64,000 nucleotides of DNA from Ruegeria arenilitoris (GTDB lineage Bacteria > Pseudomonadota > Alphaproteobacteria > Rhodobacterales > Rhodobacteraceae): the NCBI RefSeq assembly GCF_013035425.1, contig NZ_WQHX01000002.1:186001-250000 (forward strand), given 5' to 3'. Shown piece after piece: positions 1 through 8,076 of the stretch; within the stretch, counting starts at the first letter, position 1; each line of letters starts with the position of its first letter. The translations under genes were made by a program, and so were the position numbers. The notes under the pieces were generated by a model that did no database searches, was not told the origin of the DNA, and worked only from the letters and a program-made list of their open reading frames with translations.

Positions 1-611
<611 letters not shown>

Positions 612-627
612 ACCCAAATAACTCAGC

Positions 628-656
628 AAAAGGACGGCTTTGCAGGCCGTCCTTTT
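628..656. terminator. Bidirectional hairpin terminator between convergent genes
   Basis: Perfect 11-bp stem AAAAGGACGGC / GCCGTCCTTTT with a 7-nt loop (639-645). It has A-tract and T-tract flanks, so it can act in both directions. It follows the ilvC stop by 16 nt and touches the stop codon of the convergent SRPBCC gene. Confidence 0.85.
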
Positions 657-1111
657 CACCTTTGAACCGCGTTTGCATAGCGTTCCCCGAATACAAAATC
701 CCATCCGCTGTTATAGCCGTCCATTTTATCGGGTGCCTCAGTAGCCCAGATTTCCCAGCCCGAATGGGTCAGGGTGATCAACGAGCAACCGCTGGCGTCT
801 TCTTCGAACACCACCTCTACCCGTGTCGGTTTTGTCCTGTCCGTACCGGGGTGCCAGCTGAAGGCCAGCCTGTGTCCCGGCTCAAACTCCAACACTCGCC
901 CCCAATCCGCGCGCTCCCCATCCCATTTGGTTTCAAAGATCGCGCCGCCAACCTTTGGCTCAATCGTTACGGCCAAGGCGGGTTTTCCATCAGCAGCTGA
1001 AACTGCGTGCTTATCCAAGGGCCACCACTTGGCGATATGGTTAACAAAAACTTCGAAAGCGCGAACGGGTGTGGCGCTGACCGTAACTGCCTTAACGATA
1101 GGGTCTGTCAT
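656..1111 (-). CDS. SRPBCC / AHSA1-type domain protein
   Basis: A 151-residue protein of the START/Bet v 1 superfamily, Aha1-like (AHSA1) branch. It opens with the usual strand (VKAVTVSATPVRAFEVFVNH) and has the WGRVLEFEPGHRLAFSW core strands and the C-terminal GWDFVFGERYANAV helix that closes the hydrophobic pocket. Members bind small hydrophobic ligands; the ligand here cannot be read from sequence. Its start overlaps the 3' end of the upstream ArsR-type gene by 20 nt, so the two are co-transcribed and probably coupled. ArsR plus AHSA1 pairs are common in alphaproteobacteria, where the pair is thought to form a small self-regulated unit. Confidence 0.88.
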   Translation of the reverse strand: MTDPIVKAVTVSATPVRAFEVFVNHIAKWWPLDKHAVSAADGKPALAVTIEPKVGGAIFETKWDGERADWGRVLEFEPGHRLAFSWHPGTDRTKPTRVEVVFEEDASGCSLITLTHSGWEIWATEAPDKMDGYNSGWDFVFGERYANAVQR

Positions 1112-1421
1112 TGTTTATCACGCTTCCTCGATCTACTTCAGAAGAAAAACTCTCCAGTAATTCAGACCAGTACTTATCAAGCCAAGCACGTATTTCCGCT
1201 AACCCTTCGGGACGGGCTGAATAGATTCGCCGCGTTCCTTCCGGCCGGCAGATCACCAAGCCTGCATCGGAGAGAACTTTCAAATGCTGAGATACAGCCG
1301 GACGACTTACAGGCAGAAAATTCGACAACTCACCTACGGCATACGGATGTTTTGCGATTGCTTCAAACACCCTACGCCGGGTCGGATCGGCAAGCGCTAC
1401 AAATGGATCTATGTTAGCCAT
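1092..1421 (-). CDS. ArsR-family winged-helix transcriptional regulator
   Basis: A 109-residue repressor-type DNA-binding protein. The winged helix is plain: an N-terminal FVALADPTRRRVFEAIAKHP helix, then a recognition region LPVSRPAVSQHLKVLSDAGL (about residues 36-55) and a wing ending RRIYSARPEGL. It lacks the ELCVCDL-type cysteine motif of metal-sensing ArsR proteins, so a metal signal is unlikely. It is the first gene of a two-gene unit with the AHSA1-type protein and is divergent from the DMT transporter. It probably controls its own operon and perhaps the divergent gene. Confidence 0.9.
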   Translation of the reverse strand: MANIDPFVALADPTRRRVFEAIAKHPYAVGELSNFLPVSRPAVSQHLKVLSDAGLVICRPEGTRRIYSARPEGLAEIRAWLDKYWSELLESFSSEVDRGSVINNDRPYR

Positions 1422-1426
1422 GACTT

Positions 1427-1455
1427 ACCGTAAGTAGACACTAACATTATGTCAA
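1427..1455 (-). promoter_or_regulatory. Candidate promoter of the ArsR-type gene
   Basis: A perfect TTGACA hexamer (1450-1455, minus) sits 17 nt from TACGGT (1427-1432). The implied start site lies almost at the ATG at 1421, so the transcript would be nearly leaderless. The minus-10 match is poor. TGTCA-like half sites nearby (1440-1470) could be the ArsR operator. Confidence 0.3.
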
Positions 1456-1500
1456 TGTCAGACCAGTGACATCCCCTTTACTGCAGGATAATGGGAGGGA

Positions 1501-2403
1501 ATGGTCAAAAAATCCGAATACCGCAACTGGGGCGGCGTCATCGCACTCGGCCTCATTTGGGGGGGCACTTTCGTGGTGGTGGCAATGGCGTTAGAGGGGT
1601 ACGGCCCGCTCACTGTTGCAACCTCACGCACTACGCTCGGTGCAGTCACCTTGCTGATCATGATGTGGATCACCAAGCGAAAAATACCGACCGGGGGCCG
1701 AAATCTATGGCGGTCGATTATCGTGATCGGCATTCTGTCGACTGCCCTGCCCTTTGTGTTGCTCAGCTGGGGGCAGCAATTTGTGTCATCGGCATTTGCC
1801 GGCCTTTCCATGGCCGCAATACCTTTGATGGTTTTGCCGCTCGCACATTTCTTTTCCGATGAGCCGTTGAACTTGCGTCGGTTTGTTGGCGTATTGGTGG
1901 GATTTTCCGGCGCTCTGGTCCTGATCGGACCGGGACTAGTGCAACTCGGCATGGGTACGGAACCATTGGCGCAGTTGGCTTGTATTGGAGCCGCTTTATG
2001 CTTTGCCTGCGCATCGATCTTCACCCGTCGTTGCCCACCAATTGATCCTGTTGTCTTGTCGGCCCTATCGCTGGTTGTTGGTTCAATCGCGTTGTTACCG
2101 TTAATGCTGTTGGTCGAAGGCCTCCCTTCCTGGCATGGAAGCATACCCAGTATCGCAATAATCCTACTGGGATTGGTTCCTACCGCGTTTGCGACACTGC
2201 TGCGCGTGTCGATCATCCGAAGCGCTGGTTCCGTATTCATGACCCTGGTGAATTACCAAGTGCCTATCTGGTCGATGGTCTTTGGCTCATGGATTCTGTC
2301 CGAAGCCTTGCCTTTAAGATTCTACATTGCTTTGGCGATGATTCTTATTGGTTTGGCTATTAGCCAATGGTTCAGTTTGCGAAAATTGCTAATTGGACGC
2401 TAA
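1501..2403 (+). CDS. EamA/DMT-family transporter
   Basis: A 300-residue inner-membrane protein with ten predicted hydrophobic segments arranged as two EamA repeats. [20 protein letters not shown] in the first repeat and [20 protein letters not shown] plus [16 protein letters not shown] in the second are typical of drug/metabolite exporters. The substrate is unknown; relatives export amino acids or other metabolites. The upstream GGGAGGGA is a good ribosome site for the ATG at 1501. Its stop overlaps the convergent glmM stop by 4 nt. It is one of three DMT transporters in the window. Confidence 0.92.
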   Translation: MVKKSEYRNWGGVIALGLIWGGTFVVVAMALEGYGPLTVATSRTTLGAVTLLIMMWITKRKIPTGGRNLWRSIIVIGILSTALPFVLLSWGQQFVSSAFAGLSMAAIPLMVLPLAHFFSDEPLNLRRFVGVLVGFSGALVLIGPGLVQLGMGTEPLAQLACIGAALCFACASIFTRRCPPIDPVVLSALSLVVGSIALLPLMLLVEGLPSWHGSIPSIAIILLGLVPTAFATLLRVSIIRSAGSVFMTLVNYQVPIWSMVFGSWILSEALPLRFYIALAMILIGLAISQWFSLRKLLIGR

Positions 2404-3743
2404 ACGGCCGCTGCTTCAACCTCGGCAACGATCCCGTCGACCACTTGCATTAACAATGCCGCATCTTCGCATTCCGCCATTACGCGAACCAATGGCTCGG
2501 TTCCTGATTTGCGGATCAATAGCCGCCCCTGCCCGCTCAGACGAGCTTCGGCATCTACAATAGCGGCCTTTACGCTTGCTGCCTCTAGCGGCAACTGCCC
2601 AGCTTGGTAGCGAACATTTTTAAGCAATTGCGGCACAGTCTCGAACTGCCGCGCCAGTTCTGAAGCTTTGCGTCCAGTCAACACCATTTCTGCAAGGAAG
2701 TGCAATCCGGCCATCAAACCGTCACCTGTAGTGGCGTAATCGCTCATCACAATGTGTCCAGATTGCTCACCACCCAGATTAAATCCGCCTTCACGCATCC
2801 GTTCGACGACATAGCGGTCGCCCACTGCAGTCCGCTCCAACCGCAAACCCTGTGTCGCCAGATGCCGTTCCAGCCCAAGATTCGACATGACCGTCGCGAC
2901 CAACGCACCACCCTTCAATTGATCAGCGCGCGACCAAGCCCCTGCTAACAGAGCCATAATCTGATCCCCGTCAGCGACTTTGCCGGTCTCGTCGATCATG
3001 ACAACACGATCAGCATCGCCATCGAGGCAGATGCCAACATCTGCGCCGTGGGCTACCACAGTCTCTGCAGCAACCCGAGGGTTGGTTGATCCACAGTCCT
3101 GATTGATGTTTTTTCCATTGGGAGAAACACCCACAGGAATAACTTCGGCACCAAGTTCCCAAAGTACCTCGGGCGCGGTTCGGTGAGCTGCACCATTGGC
3201 ACAGTCGATTACCACCTTCAAACCGTCCAACCTGACCTGACGCGGAAGTGACGACTTCACACGTTCGCCATAGCGGAAACGGGCGTCGTCCACGCGTCGC
3301 GCACGGCCAATATTCTGCGCCTGTGCCGGACTGACACCTGCTTCGATCAACTGTTCTATTTCGAGTTCAGCGTGATCCGACAACTTGAAACCATCGGGCC
3401 CAAAGAATTTGATTCCGTTATCTTCGGCCGGATTGTGACTGGCCGAAATCATAACCCCAAGATCTGCCCGCATTGAGCTGGTCATCAGTCCAACCGCTGG
3501 AGTCGGGACCGGGCCCAGCAGCAAAACATTCATCCCAGTCGACGTAAGCCCGGCCGTCAAAGCGTTTTCCAGCATATAGCCAGACAGCCGCGTGTCCTTG
3601 CCGATTACAACGCGATGCTCGCTTGACGCATCTCGGCGGAAATATCGCCCGACAGCCGCGCCAATGCGCAATACCATTTCAGCCGTCATGGGATATGTAT
3701 TTGCGGTGCCCCGCACCCCGTCGGTTCCGAAAAGCTTGCGCAC
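2400..3743 (-). CDS. glmM: Phosphoglucosamine mutase
   Basis: A 447-residue cytosolic enzyme interconverting glucosamine-6-phosphate and glucosamine-1-phosphate for UDP-GlcNAc, peptidoglycan and LPS synthesis. The start is the GTG at 3743, giving the family N-terminus [12 protein letters not shown] with AGGAG 8 nt upstream; a longer reading adds an unrelated 31-residue lead. Active-site serine loop [14 protein letters not shown], metal loop DGDADR and C-terminal phosphate loop [11 protein letters not shown] are all present. It follows folB and folP on the same strand with a 34-nt gap, the usual alphaproteobacterial folate/glmM cluster. Confidence 0.97.
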   Translation of the reverse strand: MRKLFGTDGVRGTANTYPMTAEMVLRIGAAVGRYFRRDASSEHRVVIGKDTRLSGYMLENALTAGLTSTGMNVLLLGPVPTPAVGLMTSSMRADLGVMISASHNPAEDNGIKFFGPDGFKLSDHAELEIEQLIEAGVSPAQAQNIGRARRVDDARFRYGERVKSSLPRQVRLDGLKVVIDCANGAAHRTAPEVLWELGAEVIPVGVSPNGKNINQDCGSTNPRVAAETVVAHGADVGICLDGDADRVVMIDETGKVADGDQIMALLAGAWSRADQLKGGALVATVMSNLGLERHLATQGLRLERTAVGDRYVVERMREGGFNLGGEQSGHIVMSDYATTGDGLMAGLHFLAEMVLTGRKASELARQFETVPQLLKNVRYQAGQLPLEAASVKAAIVDAEARLSGQGRLLIRKSGTEPLVRVMAECEDAALLMQVVDGIVAEVEAAAV

Positions 3744-3777
3744 TGATAAATCTCCTGACTTTCTTTTTTTGCCCAGA

Positions 3778-4776
3778 TTATCGGACCGCTGCCCACAGAC
3801 GCAAGGCCTGAGAGGTCTCTGCCACATCGTGGACACGCACTATCTGCACGCCCTGTGAAAGTGCCGAAAGTGCTACGGCTATAGATCCGGATGTCCGAGC
3901 ATTCTTGCGTGGCTCCTGCCCGATCTGCCCTATGAATCCCTTGCGAGACGCGCCCAAAAGGATAGGGCAACCCAGACTGTGAAATAGACTTAGATTTTTT
4001 ATCAAGATCAGATTGTGCTCAACAGTCTTGCCAAATCCTATGCCCGGATCGACGATTACAAGATCACGCGATAATCCTGCGGCAGTCAGCTTTGCAACCT
4101 GCCCTTCCAAAAAGTCAAAAACATCCAGCAATACATTGTTATATTGTGGATTTTTTTGCATCGACCCTGGATCTCCCTGCATATGCATGACGCAGACCGG
4201 AACGTTTTTCTCTGCGCAAAACGGCGCAAGTTTCGGATCAAATGTGAAGCCCGAGACATCATTAATCAAGTTAGCTCCGGCCTCGAGCGCAGCCCGAGCT
4301 ACCTTTCTCTTTCGAGTGTCGATCGAAATCGCCGCATCCGTTTCCGCCCTTAACGCCTGGATCAAGGGCTGCGTCCTTGCGATTTCCTCGTCTTCGGGAA
4401 CCAAGTCGGCTCCGGGTCGCGTGGATTCCCCGCCGATATCCAAAATGCTGGCGCCATGGGCAAGCATGTCACGAGCTGCCGAAAGTGCCGCCCCAACCGA
4501 GGTGTACAAGCCTCCGTCAGAGAAACTGTCCGGAGTGGCGTTCAGGATGCCCATTATTTGCGGTTCAGACATGTCCAATCCCATTACGATCTGCCGCGGA
4601 TCAGAAATTCGCCGGAACACATCCTCCGGAATCTCTTGCACAGTGACAATTTGGGCTGGAGCGCAACGCGTCAAACGTTCTGCATGTGTAAACCACTTGC
4701 TCTGGCCGGCCAGAGGTGCTGAACCTTCCGGCCGAATGGGACCGTGCTGCACCAAAGGTCTGTAGTATTCTGTCAC
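3778..4776 (-). CDS. folP: Dihydropteroate synthase
   Basis: A 332-residue enzyme that condenses dihydropterin pyrophosphate with p-aminobenzoate in folate synthesis, the sulfonamide target. The pterin-binding TIM barrel begins at [14 protein letters not shown] (about residue 76), followed by [11 protein letters not shown], the INDVSGF strand and [10 protein letters not shown]. About 70 residues precede the barrel; a longer N-terminus is usual in Rhodobacteraceae. The start codon is GTG and overlaps the folB stop as GTGA, so translation is coupled. Confidence 0.96.
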   Translation of the reverse strand: MTEYYRPLVQHGPIRPEGSAPLAGQSKWFTHAERLTRCAPAQIVTVQEIPEDVFRRISDPRQIVMGLDMSEPQIMGILNATPDSFSDGGLYTSVGAALSAARDMLAHGASILDIGGESTRPGADLVPEDEEIARTQPLIQALRAETDAAISIDTRKRKVARAALEAGANLINDVSGFTFDPKLAPFCAEKNVPVCVMHMQGDPGSMQKNPQYNNVLLDVFDFLEGQVAKLTAAGLSRDLVIVDPGIGFGKTVEHNLILIKNLSLFHSLGCPILLGASRKGFIGQIGQEPRKNARTSGSIAVALSALSQGVQIVRVHDVAETSQALRLWAAVR

Positions 4777-5693
4777 AGCTCGACTTGCTCTAGGGGAATT
4801 GCGCGTAGCGGTGCTTTTGGAGCTTCAGGAAGCTCTCCACCGATCACTAGCATCTCGCTGGCTTCAAACGTCGCTGCAAACCAAGCAGCGAGCGCCACAG
4901 CATCTGAGGGTGCAGCCGACGGACCATCAACAGCATCCAGAACAATTTTGGATGGCGCCCAAACGCAGATTTGTCCGTTTTTCATCGCCCAATCCAATTC
5001 CGTACGCGTCGATACCACAACGCAGCGGTGGTCCCGCGCCGCCAGTACCCACGCATTCTGTTCGATAGCCAACAGATCGATCCGGCGCTGCGTCATTGCA
5101 TGGCCAGTATCAGGGACGGGTAAATGGGAAGCGCCGACGCACAATATGAGGGGACGTTGGCGGTTTTCCAACTGGTCGATCCAACCTGTCAGATTGTCCG
5201 AGTTGATTGCTGCATTAGACAGAAAAACCAATCGCGGATGAGGGCGTTCTTCCTCTGCAACATCTTGATGGAGCGCGTCTTTACCGCGAACAATCTCGAC
5301 ACCCAATGCGCCGGGGCCTCGATCTAATTTTTCTATTCTTACAAAAGCTCTTACCGCCTGAGGTTCAAGCAAAATACGTTCGGCAACACGATCGGCCAGC
5401 GTTTCCAGAAGGTTCAACCTTTCCGCTGCCAGTTCAAATGCAATAGCTTCGGTCACCCGGTCATAAGACAATATCCGATCAACATCATCATCAATTGAGT
5501 CCGTAACCGGACGGACTTCAACAACAATGTTGAAGCAGATGCGCTGGGTCGTGCCCCGCTCGGACTGAAAGGCACCTATCTCGACGTCCACGATATGATC
5601 GCGTAATGAAATACGATCCAGTGGCCCAAGCGCCGCTGTTGCTTCGGACCGTTCAGACGGGTGTGCAAAAGCAAGACGGATTTCAGAACTCAT
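4773..5693 (-). CDS. folB: Dihydroneopterin aldolase fused to an amino-acid-kinase-like domain
   Basis: A 306-residue protein. Residues about 25-140 are FolB, the aldolase making hydroxymethyl-dihydropterin for folate: ISLRDHIVDVEIGAFQSERG, then LSYDRVTEAI and ERLNLLETLADRVAERI with the conserved Glu and Lys-containing strand VRIEKLDRG. Residues about 155-306 are extra. They have an MTQRRIDLLAIEQNAWVLA helix, a WAPSKIVLDA strand and PSDAVALAAWFAATFEASEM, a pattern resembling amino-acid kinases of the MfnE-like group. The N-terminal glycine-rich phosphate loops of that fold look degenerate (LVFLSNAAI, LILCVGASH). FolB proteins are normally about 120 residues. First gene of folB-folP-glmM. Confidence 0.88.
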   Translation of the reverse strand: MSSEIRLAFAHPSERSEATAALGPLDRISLRDHIVDVEIGAFQSERGTTQRICFNIVVEVRPVTDSIDDDVDRILSYDRVTEAIAFELAAERLNLLETLADRVAERILLEPQAVRAFVRIEKLDRGPGALGVEIVRGKDALHQDVAEEERPHPRLVFLSNAAINSDNLTGWIDQLENRQRPLILCVGASHLPVPDTGHAMTQRRIDLLAIEQNAWVLAARDHRCVVVSTRTELDWAMKNGQICVWAPSKIVLDAVDGPSAAPSDAVALAAWFAATFEASEMLVIGGELPEAPKAPLRAIPLEQVEL

Positions 5694-5792
5694 TGGTCAG
5701 GCCCTTTGCCATCATGTACTTGTCGCCCAGTCTAGGCGCTCTGGCGGCCTATTCCACTACGACAAACGCCATTCTACCCGCTGAATGCGGCG

Positions 5793-7169
5793 TCAAGCTA
5801 CGCGAAACCAGCTCATCATTCCTGAGGCCGCGTGACCCAACATGTGGCAATGCAGCAGCCAATCGCCGGGGTTGTCCGCCATTAGAACAATTTGCTGGGT
5901 CTGGCCCCGATCAACCAGTACGGTATCGCGCCACGGCCCAAGGCTGCCATCCCCGTCGACCAACCTGAAGTGGTGTCCATGCAAATGCATCGCATGGGGG
6001 AAAGCGGTCTCATTTACAAACTCAATACGGTGGATGCTGTCCACTGAAGTTTTCAAAAACGGCTCAGCAGGGCGCTCAGCCTCTCCATTCAAAGCCCAAA
6101 AACGCCCGAGTTGAGCCAATTCTCGGCCCGTTAACTCTGTTTCACCGATCCGTGCGTTTTCTAACCAGCGCATTGCTCCGCCCTGAAGAACCATCCTGTG
6201 CAAAGGGGCGCTTTGAAAAGACGACACGTCTGGCAACCGATTGGGCGGCAGAGGGTTCGGCGCGGGCCTGACGGTTGCAGAGATTTCACCGCTCACTGCA
6301 AACTTTGCCAATCCGAAAGCACCATCCCGTTCCACGCTCACAAGGCTGGCTGTTTCTTCTGATACAGCATCAACGTCGACCAACAGGTCGGCGCGCTGCG
6401 CAGGAGCAAGAGGAAAAGATTCGGAAATTGGAACCGGATTTTCCAGCGGCATTCCATCAAGCGCCACGATCCATCCATTCAAACCCTGAATTCCAACGTC
6501 AAATATCCGGGCGTTGGCAGCGTTAATCAGACGCAACCTTAAGCGTTCATTGCGTTTGACTGGAATTGTAGGATCAAAGGACCCATTGACCGAGATGAGG
6601 TTCCCGATCCGACCTGCATGGCTGAGATCGTGCCCATTTTGGAAATCATCAGCGATCTGTGCTGTTTCGGGATCAATCCGCCAATCATCCAGCATCAGAA
6701 CCAAGTCCTGATCTACATCAGGAGCATCAGCCTCTTGCACGATCAGCGGACCATACAGCCCCCTCGCCACCTGTTCAACCGACCGATTATGCGCGTGATA
6801 CCAATAAGTTCCGGCATCTGGCACCACAAAGTCATATTCAAAGCTTCCCCCCGCAGGGATTGCTTCTTGTGTGACGCCGGGCACTCCATCCATTGCATTG
6901 TCGATGCGAATTCCGTGCCAGTGGACAGAAGTCGGAACGGACAATTGGTTGTCCACCATACGTTGAACACGCGCACCCTGCTCGACCCGAATTGGTGTGC
7001 CGGGAACCGAGCCTCCAAAGCTCCAGACCCTTGTCTTGTCGAAACCTTCAGGTGCCAGTTGCTGAATGGTTTCGCTTGCGACCATCACATGATTTGAAGC
7101 GCGCGCTGCCATTGGCAGCACAGTCAGAGCCGCAGCCGATTTCAAGATTTGTCTTCTGTTAAACAGCAT
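5793..7169 (-). CDS. Tat-exported multicopper oxidase
   Basis: A 458-residue periplasmic oxidase. The N-terminus NRRQILKSAAALTVLP is a twin-arginine signal, so it is exported folded. All four copper motifs are present: HWHG (about 83), WYHAHN (about 122), HLHGHHF (about 396) and HCHMLGHAASGM (about 440), giving the T1 copper a methionine axial ligand as in CueO-like enzymes. The likely role is cuprous-ion or small-metabolite oxidation. The ATG at 7169 was chosen for the GGGGAGG site 7 nt upstream and the clean Tat signal; a longer reading adds an implausible 52-residue lead. That ribosome site lies inside a perfect hairpin (7169-7191). Confidence 0.93.
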   Translation of the reverse strand: MLFNRRQILKSAAALTVLPMAARASNHVMVASETIQQLAPEGFDKTRVWSFGGSVPGTPIRVEQGARVQRMVDNQLSVPTSVHWHGIRIDNAMDGVPGVTQEAIPAGGSFEYDFVVPDAGTYWYHAHNRSVEQVARGLYGPLIVQEADAPDVDQDLVLMLDDWRIDPETAQIADDFQNGHDLSHAGRIGNLISVNGSFDPTIPVKRNERLRLRLINAANARIFDVGIQGLNGWIVALDGMPLENPVPISESFPLAPAQRADLLVDVDAVSEETASLVSVERDGAFGLAKFAVSGEISATVRPAPNPLPPNRLPDVSSFQSAPLHRMVLQGGAMRWLENARIGETELTGRELAQLGRFWALNGEAERPAEPFLKTSVDSIHRIEFVNETAFPHAMHLHGHHFRLVDGDGSLGPWRDTVLVDRGQTQQIVLMADNPGDWLLHCHMLGHAASGMMSWFRVA

Positions 7170-7191
7170 TATGGGCCTCCCCGGCCCATAA
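7169..7191 (-). promoter_or_regulatory. Hairpin sequestering the multicopper oxidase ribosome site
   Basis: Perfect 9-bp inverted repeat TTATGGGCC / GGCCCATAA around the loop GGGGA in the mRNA sense. The Shine-Dalgarno GGGGAGG spans the loop and 3' arm, and the last paired base is the A of the ATG. As RNA it would hide the start; as DNA it could be a regulator's operator. Copper control is a guess. Confidence 0.5.
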
Positions 7192-7243
7192 TATAGTCTG
7201 AACATTGTATTACCGCACCAAGCTTCCAGCGCAGGAGCGACAA

Positions 7244-7885
7244 TCAGTTGCTCGCAGTGCGGTAGTTGTGGCGATAAAAGATGTGCACGCCAATCCGTGC
7301 CGTCTCTTTGTAAACCCGCGACCACGACGGTCGAACCGATTTAGTATGGTAGTGAGTGGCGCCAGACGTCATCTCTTCTGCAACGCCATCGATTGCAGCG
7401 CGTGCCACCTTGGCGACGCGTTCGTACGCTCTCTTTTCGTGGAAAACTTCTTTCTTACCGTCGCAAGTATAGGTGAACTGGCACTGGTATTTGCGCCCTG
7501 TACCCTGATTAATCACTCCGCAAAGCGAGTTCGGAAATCGCGTACTGTCCACACGGTTCAGGATCACTTCGGCTACGGCAAACTGACCACGGATGCTTTC
7601 CCCCCGTGCCTCGAAATACAAAGCCTCGGCCAAACAACGAAAATGTTCGTCGCCTGATGCCTTCGGCTGCTGATCCAACCAAGCCTTTGTGTAAGAAATT
7701 TCAACCGGTTTTGGCGCTTTTCTTGGCTTAAAAATTTTCAAATAATCGCGAAAACTTTCAGACGGCAATTCGTTCCGGGAAACTAGTTCTCTCTTCGTCG
7801 TTTCAACACTCTGCCTATCGGCAGACGACATAATCGGCAGCACGGTTGCCACCATTGCGGCAGCAACCACTATGTAACGTCTCAT
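7244..7885 (-). CDS. Secreted cell-wall hydrolase, SleB-like (Hydrolase_2)
   Basis: A 213-residue exported protein with a signal peptide (MRRYIVVAAAMVATVLPIMSS). The Hydrolase_2 / SleB domain covers about residues 90-205: CLAEALYFEARGE holds the catalytic Glu, followed by QFAVAEVILNRVDSTRFPN, CGVINQ and CQFTYTCDGK. Relatives are lytic transglycosylases or amidases that cut peptidoglycan. The ATG at 7885 was preferred over one seven codons upstream because GAGG lies 7 nt before it. The gene stands between ppdK and the multicopper oxidase with its own possible promoter. Confidence 0.9.
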   Translation of the reverse strand: MRRYIVVAAAMVATVLPIMSSADRQSVETTKRELVSRNELPSESFRDYLKIFKPRKAPKPVEISYTKAWLDQQPKASGDEHFRCLAEALYFEARGESIRGQFAVAEVILNRVDSTRFPNSLCGVINQGTGRKYQCQFTYTCDGKKEVFHEKRAYERVAKVARAAIDGVAEEMTSGATHYHTKSVRPSWSRVYKETARIGVHIFYRHNYRTASN

Positions 7886-8047
7886 CAGATAACCTCGCAC
7901 AGGCACTTAACGCGCCATACCCTCCCCCGGCGGGCGCGACGAGGCTGATACCTTACCCAGCGGCAAAGGTCCAGTTTTTTGAAAATCACAAGAGGAATCT
8001 CGCCCGGGCCGCCAAATTAATCTGGCCACCACCCTATCTCGCAACCA

Positions 8048-8076
8048 CTATTTCTAGGGGTTTTAATCTATGTCAA
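8048..8076 (-). promoter_or_regulatory. Candidate promoter for the cell-wall hydrolase gene
   Basis: Perfect TTGACA (8071-8076, minus strand) with a 17-nt spacer to AAATAG (8048-8053). The minus-35 box overlaps the ppdK stop codon. The surrounding 187-nt gap (7886-8072) holds no gene. Confidence 0.35.

Noticed and set aside
1458..2240. 260-codon frame antisense to the first DMT transporter
   Set aside because: Mirror of the hydrophobic coding frame, with polar low-information sequence and no ribosome site.
4013..4765. 250-codon frame antisense to folP
   Set aside because: Shadow of a strongly conserved gene; no family motif.
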